Positions 12,629 to 19,530 of a stretch of 19,530 nt of DNA are shown piece after piece. Position numbers and translations under genes: made by a program. The DNA lies in the NCBI GenBank assembly GCA_049642465.1, contig JBAROV010000106.1:1-19530 (forward strand), given 5' to 3'. Below the pieces are notes generated by a model that was not told where the DNA came from, ran no database searches, and saw only the letters and a list, made by a program, of their open reading frames with translations. Each line of letters starts with the position of its first letter. Position 1 is the first letter of the stretch. This DNA is from CAWDPQ01 sp049642465. Its GTDB lineage: Bacteria > Acidobacteriota > Vicinamibacteria > Vicinamibacterales > 2-12-FULL-66-21.

Positions 12629-14380
12629 ATGTGTAAACGCGTAGCGATGGCGATCGTCGTGCTCGCGACAGCCTGCGTGGTCGGGCCGGCCGCGGAGCTT
12701 TCTGCGCAGACCCCGACATCGGGGCAGTCTGCGCAGCAGCCAGGCACGACAGCGTCGCAGGGGACCCAGCCCACCCCGAATGATCTGCAGTCGATGCCAG
12801 TCGAAACGCGGCCGGCGACGACGACATTTCGCGGGGATACCGGCCTGTGGTTCGTGCCCACTGGAGAGGTGCTACCGGCACGCAAGTGGTCGTTCAGCGC
12901 GTATCGAGTGAACTTTGACTACAACGAGGGTTTCACCGACGTCTCGAATTTTCCAGTGACGTTCGGCGTGGGGCTGGGCGACCGGGCCGAGCTGTTCGGC
13001 GCGTGGGACATCGTTCGTCGCATCGATCGCGACTCGAGGCCGATTTTCTTCTCGTCGAATCAGCAGGGCGGCGTGATTGCCAACGAATACCCATTCGTTC
13101 GGCAGGGTTGGTCCGACAATCAGCTGGGGGACCTGTGGATCGGCGGCAAGATCAATTTCATGTCGCAGTGGCGGCAGCAGCCGGCTGCCTTCGCGCTGCG
13201 CGGTCTCGTCAAGTTGCCCACCGCAAAAGACGATGAAGAGGGCGTCGGCACCGGGAAGCCGGACTTCGCGATCGATGCCGTGCTCAGCAAAGAGGTCAAC
13301 GAGCGCGTCGAGTTGTCAGGATTCGGCGGACTGATCTTTCGCGGAAAACCCGACCAGGTTGACGTCTCGAACGGGTTTCGATACGGCTTTGGCGCGGGGT
13401 TCCCCACCCGCAAGAACCTCCGCCTCACCGCCGAACTGCACGGCGAGGCGTACTTCGATGATTCCCTCAGCTTGAGTTCCGCGCTTGTCGCGAACGACGG
13501 CTCCATCTCTCCACTCACCTCGAATATCGATTCACCATTCAACGCCTCGATCGGGCTCACCTGGCAGGGCTCGGGTGGCGCGTTCGTCGGTGCGGGTCTG
13601 AACTGGCGGATCAAGATGGATGGTCGAAGTGAGTTTGGAAACTTCGAGGACGAAACGGGTGATTCGCTCGGCTTCCAGTTCCGCGTCGGGTATCACCCCG
13701 GCGTCCGCATTTACGTTGCGCCGCCTCCGCCGCCCCCGCCACCGCCGCCGCCACCGGCCAATCGGCCGCCGACGGTTGACGCCCGGTGTGAGCCATGCAC
13801 CGTGGAAGTCGGCCGCACGGCTACGGTGACCGCGGACGCGTCGGATCCTGACGGCGACACGCTGACCTACAAGTGGAGTGCGCCGGCCGGCACGATCTCG
13901 AATCCGACGGCGCGGCAAACGCCGTGGACCGCACCCATGCAGGAAGGTCCGGTGCAGTTCACCGTCACCGTGGACGATGGCAAGGGTGGAACGGCCAGCG
14001 ATACGGTCACGATCCAGGTCATTCGACCCGCGGTGAAGGAGTTCATCTTCGAGGACGTGCACTTCGACTTCGATCGCTACTCACTGCGGCCGGAAGCGAC
14101 GCGCGCACTCGATGAAGCGATCAAGACGCTGCAGGCGAATCCCGAGCTGCGGCTCGAGATCGAAGGACACACGTGCAACATCGGCACGGCTGAATACAAT
14201 TTGGCGCTCGGCGAACGTCGAGCATCGGCTGTGCGCGAATACCTCGCCGGCCGCGGGATCGGCGCCGATCGGCTGCGGACGGTCAGCTACGGTGAGGAGC
14301 GTCCGAAGCACGACAACGCGCGCGAAGAGACCCGCCGTCTCAACCGCCGCGCCGCGCTTCTCGTTCGGATACAGCGCTAG
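12629..14380 (+). CDS. OmpA-family outer-membrane protein with barrel, proline linker, immunoglobulin-like domain and OmpA C-terminal domain
   Basis: 583 aa from ATG 12629, nine bases after GGAGG; the frame is open further upstream, but that overlaps the KGG gene. Residues 1-26 are a signal peptide (MAIVVLATACVV, cleaved near LSA|Q). A beta-rich region (about 50-360), starting TTFRGDTGLWFVPTGEVLPA, looks like an outer-membrane barrel. A proline run (about 365-377) leads to a PKD/Big-like domain (about 380-465; TVTADASDPDGDTLTYKWSA) with a CEPC pair (Cys387, Cys390). The C-terminal OmpA/Pal domain (about 470-583; VHFDFDRYSLRPEA, YNLALGERRASAVREYL) should bind peptidoglycan. The Asp that normally contacts diaminopimelate (GHTD) is Cys516 here, while the partner Arg531 is kept. 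Its TAG stop is the first triplet of repeat A2. Confidence 0.9.
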   Translation: MCKRVAMAIVVLATACVVGPAAELSAQTPTSGQSAQQPGTTASQGTQPTPNDLQSMPVETRPATTTFRGDTGLWFVPTGEVLPARKWSFSAYRVNFDYNEGFTDVSNFPVTFGVGLGDRAELFGAWDIVRRIDRDSRPIFFSSNQQGGVIANEYPFVRQGWSDNQLGDLWIGGKINFMSQWRQQPAAFALRGLVKLPTAKDDEEGVGTGKPDFAIDAVLSKEVNERVELSGFGGLIFRGKPDQVDVSNGFRYGFGAGFPTRKNLRLTAELHGEAYFDDSLSLSSALVANDGSISPLTSNIDSPFNASIGLTWQGSGGAFVGAGLNWRIKMDGRSEFGNFEDETGDSLGFQFRVGYHPGVRIYVAPPPPPPPPPPPPANRPPTVDARCEPCTVEVGRTATVTADASDPDGDTLTYKWSAPAGTISNPTARQTPWTAPMQEGPVQFTVTVDDGKGGTASDTVTIQVIRPAVKEFIFEDVHFDFDRYSLRPEATRALDEAIKTLQANPELRLEIEGHTCNIGTAEYNLALGERRASAVREYLAGRGIGADRLRTVSYGEERPKHDNAREETRRLNRRAALLVRIQR

Positions 14381-14421
14381 ACAAGGGAAAAGGGAGAAGG
14401 AACCCTTCTCCCTTTTTTTGT
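14378..14421 (+). terminator. Intrinsic terminator formed by a copy of repeat A (A2)
   Basis: 14378-14400 matches the first 23 bases of the 717-740 repeat arm and begins at the ompA TAG stop. AAAAGGGAGAAGG (about 14388-14400) pairs perfectly with CCTTCTCCCTTTT after a three-base loop, and a run of seven T follows. It is a textbook Rho-independent terminator built from the repeat. Confidence 0.9.
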
Positions 14422-14430
14422 GGAGTGGCT

Positions 14431-14619
14431 ATGCGGTACGTCAACATCTACTTGATTGGATACTTCATTCTGATCCTTGGCGCCGTCGCTGCGCTGTGGT
14501 ACGGCGGTGCGCTTCGTCACATCTCCGCCGGCTGGTTGATCATCGGTCTGGTGATTGCCGTCGGTCTCGGGATCATGTTGTCCATCTCGGCCGGAAAACC
14601 CGAGATCACGCGAGAATAG
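14431..14619 (+). CDS. Small two-helix membrane protein of unknown function
   Basis: 62 aa from ATG 14431, with GGAG five bases upstream; GTG 14425 is an in-frame alternative. Two hydrophobic segments are clear: YLIGYFILILGAVAALWYGG (about 7-26) and GWLIIGLVIAVGLGIMLSIS (about 34-53), joined by a short loop (ALRHISA), with a charged end (GKPEITRE). It resembles many small inner-membrane proteins that lack assigned functions, and I do not recognise the family. It starts right after the ompA terminator, whose T-run almost touches its Shine-Dalgarno, and lies 51 nt upstream of tamA. It could be transcribed with the tam genes. Confidence 0.7.
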   Translation: MRYVNIYLIGYFILILGAVAALWYGGALRHISAGWLIIGLVIAVGLGIMLSISAGKPEITRE

Positions 14620-14670
14620 CCGGAAGCCGGAGCTGCTTGGCACAGCTTATGAGTACGCGGCCGAGTACCT

Positions 14671-16617
14671 ATGCCTGGCCGTCTCCTTGCGCACGCGCTG
14701 CTCGTTTGTATGTGCGCGGCTACCCTCCTCTCCTCTGCCGGCTGCAAACAAGACGGCGGAGTCCAGGTTAAGAGCTTCAAGTTCGAAGGTTTGAAAGGCG
14801 TCGAGGCCGGACAGCTCAAGTCCGTCCTCGCGACCGGCGCCAGCTCCAGGCTGCCTTGGGGCGAGAAGCGCTACTTCCATCGCGAGCAGTTCGAGGCAGA
14901 CATCAAGCGGATCACCGCGTTCTATCACGATCGCGGCTACCCGGATGCGCGCGTCAGTTCGTTCGACGCGAAGCTCAGCCCCGATCAGTCTTCTGTCGAC
15001 ATTACGATTCGAGTCACCGAGGGGGAACCGATGCGGGTGGAGCGCATCGAGTTCGTGGGATTCGATCTGCTTCGGCCGCGCGCGCGGCAAGCGATGGAAC
15101 GGCGAATGGCGCTGTCGCCGGGGCAGCCGCTCGATCGAGCGCTGCTCCAGGCGAGCCGCGAGACCGCTCTGGATCAACTGAAGGAGAGTGGTTATCCCTA
15201 CGCATCCGTCCGGATGTCGGAGAAGCCAGGTTCGAACGAACGTTCGCGCGTCGTCGTGCTGTCTGCGGAGCCGGGCGTCGTGGCGCGTTTCGGGGAGGCG
15301 GAGATCTCCGGCAATTCGAGCGTGGACGAGGAAGTCATCAGGCGGCAGCTGACATTCAGGCCCGGACAGGTTTATCGCCACAGCCGGCTGCTCGAGAGCC
15401 AGCGGCGGTTGTACGCACTCGAGGTATTCGACTTCGCCAATGTGGAGGCGATGCGCAAGGAAGGGGAGCACCTGGTAGACATCCCCACGCGCATTACCGT
15501 GACCGAGGGCAAGCATCGCAAGGTCAACTTCGGTGTCGGTTACGGCACCGAGGAGCGCGGGCGCGTCGAGGCCGATTGGCGTCACGTCAATTTCTTCGGC
15601 GGCGCGAGAACGGTGGACATCCTCGGGCGCTACTCCGGTCTCGATCGCGGCGTGAAAGTGAACTTGACGCAGCCGTATGTGTTCTCGCCCCGCTACTCGC
15701 TGAGTCTGAGCGGACAGCACTGGCACAACGACGAACCGGCCTTCAAACTCGATAACGTCGGCGGGCGGCTGACCCTGACGCGTCAGTTCATGCGTTCCGG
15801 CGCCGCCGGGTTTCGCAGGCAGCCGGCGATGACGTTGTCGTTCACGTATGCCAACGAGTGGGAACACTTCGAGATCGATCCGCGCATTCTGGAAGACCTG
15901 TCACAGCGCGACGAGCTGATTGCCATCGGACTGGATCCCACGCACGGCGGCGTCGGCACCGGCCAGCGCTCGGCCATCAGCTTCGACGCGGGGCGCAACA
16001 CCACCGGCAACGTCCTCGATGCCCAGCGCGGGTACATGGCGGCGTTGCATCTGGAGCAGGCGGGGAAGTGGCTGCAGGGAGACTACAACTACTACGAGGT
16101 GACCGCCGAAGGGAGATTCTATCGACGCGTCGTTGGCAACGCCGTCTTCGCCGTCCGCGCTCGTGCCGGCTCAATCGATCCGCTGCAGCACGAAGTCGGC
16201 ACCGGCGAGTTCACGGCCGAGGAGATTGGCGTCCCGTTTCACAAGCGCTACTTCCTCGGCGGCGCCACCAACCTTCGCGGGTGGGGCCGGTTCGATGTTG
16301 CGCCACTGAGCGGCTACGGCCTTCCCATCGGTGGCCATGCATTCATGAGTTTCTCGGCGGAAGTGCGAGTGCCGGTGTGGGGAAAGCTTGGCGGCGTGCT
16401 GTTCGTGGACGGCGGCAACGTTTGGACGAAGCCATGGGACTTCAACTTCAACGATCTGCGCTACGACGTCGGGCCTGGTCTCCGCTACAACACACCGATT
16501 GGCCCGATCCGCGCTGACTTCGGCTACCAGTTGAACCCGATTCCTGGTCTCCTCGTGAACGGCAAGCCTGAGCCGCGGCGATTCCGTTTCCACTTCAGTA
16601 TCGGCCAGGCCTTCTGA
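14671..16617 (+). CDS. tamA: TamA/BamA-like Omp85 outer-membrane protein with lipoprotein-type signal
   Basis: 648 aa from ATG 14671. The signal peptide ends in LLSSAGC (Cys25), which fits a lipobox. Three POTRA-like modules follow (about 30-115, 116-200, 201-280), each with the family's short beta-alpha-alpha-beta pattern, such as VERIEFVGFDLLRP and FGEAEISGNSSVDEEVIRRQLTFRPGQ (the latter at about 208-234). The rest is the Omp85 barrel (about 285-648) with RYFLGGATNLRGWGRFD carrying the conserved RG(F/W/Y) loop-6 motif and a terminal beta-strand ending in Phe. TamA works with inner-membrane TamB in envelope assembly, either translocation of some outer-membrane proteins or lipid transport. 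The next gene is tamB-like and overlaps by one base, which favours TamA over BamA. Acylation of an Omp85 protein recalls TamL of Bacteroidota. There is no strong Shine-Dalgarno. Confidence 0.88.
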   Translation: MPGRLLAHALLVCMCAATLLSSAGCKQDGGVQVKSFKFEGLKGVEAGQLKSVLATGASSRLPWGEKRYFHREQFEADIKRITAFYHDRGYPDARVSSFDAKLSPDQSSVDITIRVTEGEPMRVERIEFVGFDLLRPRARQAMERRMALSPGQPLDRALLQASRETALDQLKESGYPYASVRMSEKPGSNERSRVVVLSAEPGVVARFGEAEISGNSSVDEEVIRRQLTFRPGQVYRHSRLLESQRRLYALEVFDFANVEAMRKEGEHLVDIPTRITVTEGKHRKVNFGVGYGTEERGRVEADWRHVNFFGGARTVDILGRYSGLDRGVKVNLTQPYVFSPRYSLSLSGQHWHNDEPAFKLDNVGGRLTLTRQFMRSGAAGFRRQPAMTLSFTYANEWEHFEIDPRILEDLSQRDELIAIGLDPTHGGVGTGQRSAISFDAGRNTTGNVLDAQRGYMAALHLEQAGKWLQGDYNYYEVTAEGRFYRRVVGNAVFAVRARAGSIDPLQHEVGTGEFTAEEIGVPFHKRYFLGGATNLRGWGRFDVAPLSGYGLPIGGHAFMSFSAEVRVPVWGKLGGVLFVDGGNVWTKPWDFNFNDLRYDVGPGLRYNTPIGPIRADFGYQLNPIPGLLVNGKPEPRRFRFHFSIGQAF

Positions 16618-19530
16618 TGATGCGAGTGCTCCGGCGTTCGCTGCAGGTGGTGGCCCTCGTCGGCACGCTGATGGTAGGCATCGTGGCGATCGCGCTCATC
16701 GTGTCGCAAACGCCCTGGTTCCGTGACTGGCTCCGGCGATACGTCGTGCGGGAATCCAAGCAGTACCTGAATGGCGAGCTGACGATCGGGCGGCTCAGAG
16801 GCAACCTGCTGTTCGGTCTCGATCTGGCTGATGTCGCCGTCGACGTCTCCGGCCAGCGGGTCGTCGCCGTGAAAGCGCTTGAAGTCGACTACAGCGTGCT
16901 CGACTTCATCTCCAAGGGGATCGTCCTTGACGAAATCAAGCTCGTGTCGCCAGTGCTGAGGGTCGAGCGCGATCGCAATGGATGGAACCTCGGACGCCTG
17001 GTCAAAGAACAAGCTCGTGAGGCCGATCGCGAGGGACCGGGGCGGCCCATTTCCATGCCGTCAATCGAGATCGCCGATGCCAACGTCTACATCGACGATC
17101 GCGTTGGCGGCAACGGATATCGGTTGCCCTCGCGCATTCAGGATCTGGACCTCAAGGGTTCCTATGAGTACGCGCCGGTCCACTATTCGGTCGAACTCGA
17201 TCGCGTGAGTTTCCGTGCGGCCTCGCCACAACTGAATCTCACCGAACTGACTGGCAAGCTGGCGGTCCGGGACGACAACCTGTACATCGAAGGCATGTCG
17301 ATTCGCACGACCGAAAGCTCCCTCACGATAGACGGCGTCGTCGAGCAATACCTGAAGACGCCCATCGTCAGGGTGACCACGACGGGCCAGGCGTCGCTAC
17401 CGGAGATCGGTCGCGTCGTTCCCGCCGCTGCCGGATACGGACTGCACCCGTCGTTCGACGTACGCGCCGAAGGGCCTGCTGAAAATCTGAAGCTCGCGAT
17501 CGACGTGAAATCCGAAGCTGGAAACGTGCGCGGCAAAGTGACCGCTGACGTGAAGGCTCCGAACTTCGCGGTTCGAGGCGGCGTTGACGTCGAGCGACTG
17601 AACCTCGCGCCCGTGATCAAGAACCCGGCGCAGCGAAGCGATCTCACGGGCCACGCGGACGTGGACCTGAAGATAGCCGCCGCCGGGCCGGCTCCATTTC
17701 TTGATCGCCTGACGGGAACATTCTCGTTCAACGGGCCAAGGGTCGTGGCCGCCGGCTACAGCGCCACCGACGTGCGTGTGACCGGAGCATTCGAAGGGCC
17801 GCGGATCACGCTCGACGGCCGGGCAAACGCCTACGGCGGCTCTGCCACCGCCAAGGGCTTCATCGCTCCGCCGAGCCGAGGACGCGCGTTGGCGTTCGAT
17901 CTGCGAGGTGCCGCCAATACCGTCGATCTGCGGGATCTGCCGGCGGAAACGGGCGCGCCGAAACTCGCGACTGACCTCTCCGTTGCCGAGTACCACGTCT
18001 CAGGCCAGGGTTCGAACATCACCGGCACCGCACTGCTGAACCAGTCTTCCGTTAAAGGTTCCACGCTCGCACAGGGTACGACTACCGAGTTCAGCGTCAG
18101 TCCCCAGGCGGTGACGTATTCGGCGCGCGGAAGTGTGGCCGACCTGAACGTGCAACGCCTTGGGCAAGCAATGAAAATTGCGGCGCTCGACAAGCCGGCT
18201 TACGACAGTCACATCCACGGCGATTTTGACGTGAAGGGCTGGTTACCCAGGAGGCCAGCGGGCAGTACGAACGGATCGAGGACGATGAGAGGCCGGTCGG
18301 GTGAGCACTCGACGCTGCGCGAAATGACGCTCGATGCGTCCGGGACGCTGCGCGACTCGACGATCATGGGAGGCACGCTTCCTCAACTGGCCTTCGACAC
18401 TCACCTCTCGAATGGGTCTCTGAGGGTCCACGCCGACGGTCAATTCCAGGACTTTGATCCAGCGGTGTTGTCGGGCCGCGATGAACTCAAGGGCAGAGTC
18501 ACGGGCACGCTGAACGTCAACACGGAGATAGTCAACATCAGCGAACCGATCACGCCCGAGGCGGTTACCGCCGCCGGCCGGATCAATCTCGAGGACTCGA
18601 ATGTCGGAGGGCTGCAAATCAACGGCGCCAGTGTTGACGGCAAATACGCCGCTCAAGTTGCCGACCTCACGACTTTGCAAGTCAGCGGGCCGGATCTGAA
18701 CGTGGACGCGTCCGGCCGCATCGCGCTGGATCGAGCATCCCAGTCCGGCTTGAAGTATCACGTCGAAGCCACCAACCTCGAGCAACTTGCGCCGTTGGCA
18801 GGTCAGAAGGGGCTGACGGGATCGGCGGTGCTCGATGGCACCGTCACGGGGAACGCCGCGTCGCTCAAAACGATCGGCAGGCTCGACGGCAGCAATCTCG
18901 GCTACAACGCCAACAAGGCACTCGACCTCAATAGCAACTACACGGTCACCGTCCCCGACTTGATTTTCAAGGATGCCGCGGTCGAAGCGCAGACGTCGGC
19001 GTCGTTCGTGTCGGTGGGTGGACTCCAGATCAACTCGCTCACCGCGAAGACCACCTACGAGAAGCAGCGGATCGAATTCACCACCAACATCAAAGAGCGG
19101 ACGCGCGAACTCGACGCGACTGGTACCCTGATTCTTCACCCCGATCATCAGGAGCTGCACTTGCCGCAGCTTGCGGTTCGCACCCAGGGCGTCGAATGGC
19201 AGATGGCGCCGGGCAGCGAGGCCGCCATTCAGTACGGCCAGTCGCAACTCGAGCTACAGAACATCAAGCTGGTGAGCGGCGATCAGTCGCTCGAGGTGAG
19301 CGGAACGCTTGCGATGAAAGGGGAGCCGGGTGCGCCGGCGGGATCGAGCAAGATCGACGCGCACGCGAGGAACCTGGATTTGCAGCAGCTCGAAACGCTT
19401 CTCCTGCAGGATCGGGGCTTCACCGGCAGGTTGAATGCGGACGCCACGATTACCGGCAGCGTCGATGCACCGGCGATTGACGGCCACGTGGCCATCGAGA
19501 ACGGCGGCTTCAAGACATACAAGTATCAAT
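16617..19530 (+). CDS. tamB: TamB-like (DUF490/AsmA-superfamily) envelope protein, partial at the right edge
   Basis: Open from ATG 16617 to the window end, 971 codons, so the conserved C-terminal TamB domain is not seen. Residues about 9-32 form a single signal anchor (VVALVGTLMVGIVAIALIV), followed by the AsmA-like start TPWFRDWLRRYVVRESKQYL NGELTIGRLRGNLLFGLDLADV (shown in two pieces). After that come long stretches of short beta repeats, consistent with the hydrophobic-groove beta-taco fold of TamB and other bridge-like lipid transporters. It should span the periplasm from the inner membrane and contact TamA. The start overlaps the tamA stop as TGATG, and ATG 16620 is an alternative. Residues about 544-562 (RRPAGSTNGSRTMRGRSGE) form a polar, basic interruption. 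Confidence 0.88.
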   Translation, partial: MMRVLRRSLQVVALVGTLMVGIVAIALIVSQTPWFRDWLRRYVVRESKQYLNGELTIGRLRGNLLFGLDLADVAVDVSGQRVVAVKALEVDYSVLDFISKGIVLDEIKLVSPVLRVERDRNGWNLGRLVKEQAREADREGPGRPISMPSIEIADANVYIDDRVGGNGYRLPSRIQDLDLKGSYEYAPVHYSVELDRVSFRAASPQLNLTELTGKLAVRDDNLYIEGMSIRTTESSLTIDGVVEQYLKTPIVRVTTTGQASLPEIGRVVPAAAGYGLHPSFDVRAEGPAENLKLAIDVKSEAGNVRGKVTADVKAPNFAVRGGVDVERLNLAPVIKNPAQRSDLTGHADVDLKIAAAGPAPFLDRLTGTFSFNGPRVVAAGYSATDVRVTGAFEGPRITLDGRANAYGGSATAKGFIAPPSRGRALAFDLRGAANTVDLRDLPAETGAPKLATDLSVAEYHVSGQGSNITGTALLNQSSVKGSTLAQGTTTEFSVSPQAVTYSARGSVADLNVQRLGQAMKIAALDKPAYDSHIHGDFDVKGWLPRRPAGSTNGSRTMRGRSGEHSTLREMTLDASGTLRDSTIMGGTLPQLAFDTHLSNGSLRVHADGQFQDFDPAVLSGRDELKGRVTGTLNVNTEIVNISEPITPEAVTAAGRINLEDSNVGGLQINGASVDGKYAAQVADLTTLQVSGPDLNVDASGRIALDRASQSGLKYHVEATNLEQLAPLAGQKGLTGSAVLDGTVTGNAASLKTIGRLDGSNLGYNANKALDLNSNYTVTVPDLIFKDAAVEAQTSASFVSVGGLQINSLTAKTTYEKQRIEFTTNIKERTRELDATGTLILHPDHQELHLPQLAVRTQGVEWQMAPGSEAAIQYGQSQLELQNIKLVSGDQSLEVSGTLAMKGEPGAPAGSSKIDAHARNLDLQQLETLLLQDRGFTGRLNADATITGSVDAPAIDGHVAIENGGFKTYKYQ

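Noticed and set aside
18240..18310. Frameshift or inserted repeat in the TamB-like gene
   Set aside because: The composition is unusual (Arg/Gly/Ser-rich), but the reading frame is unbroken on both sides and there is no period-7 pattern.

Overview
This is GC-rich, densely packed bacterial chromosomal DNA of Gram-negative type: it carries a TamA/TamB pair, an OmpA-family protein and several secretory signal peptides. The gene mix (YvcK, DUF4920, TPM protein, standalone ligase-D-type phosphoesterase, POT and SSS transporters, selenoprotein-type radical SAM enzyme) and the OmpA variant with GHTC in place of GHTD suggest an acidobacterium, perhaps of the Vicinamibacteria. That placement is inference from remembered resemblance, not a search. 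I see no rRNA, tRNA, CRISPR array, transposase or phage gene.

Layout. Positions 1-1494 (minus) hold a nucleotidyltransferase-like protein followed by a secreted or membrane TPM-domain protein whose C-terminus lies off the left edge. From 1556 to 5027 (plus) come a YvcK/CofD-like protein, a secreted DUF4920 protein and a Uup-type ABC-F ATPase. From 5032 to 7200 (minus) come a standalone DNA-ligase-D 3'-phosphoesterase and a POT peptide transporter. From 7245 to 11521 (plus) come an SSS symporter, a radical SAM protein and an ATP-grasp protein. A YggX-type protein is convergent at 11518-11856. From 12114 to 14380 come a small acidic/proline-rich protein, a KGG-type stress protein and an OmpA-family protein. 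From 14431 to the right edge come a small two-helix membrane protein, a TamA-like Omp85 protein with a lipobox, and a TamB-like protein that runs off the window.

Two things stand out. (1) The radical SAM gene does not end at the TGA at 10128. The same frame continues as Cys-Sec-Ala-Glu-Pro and eight more residues to a TAG at 10164, and a 17-nt hairpin with an AGGUG loop, much like the E. coli fdhF SECIS minihelix, starts 13 nt after the TGA. This looks like a selenoprotein with a CUAEP tail, next to an ATP-grasp partner. (2) The window contains a set of low-complexity elements built from 7-8 nt quasi-tandem units, most arranged as inverted arms. Four of them start at, or contain, the TAG stop codon of the gene upstream. 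One encodes most of the TPM protein's signal peptide, one lies in frame inside the Uup linker, and one forms an intrinsic terminator after ompA.

How the genes work together: tamA-tamB are coupled (TGATG overlap) and should serve envelope biogenesis along with the OmpA-like protein. The radical SAM and ATP-grasp genes probably share an undefined biosynthetic or modification pathway. The rest are housekeeping, transport or stress genes in short transcription units.
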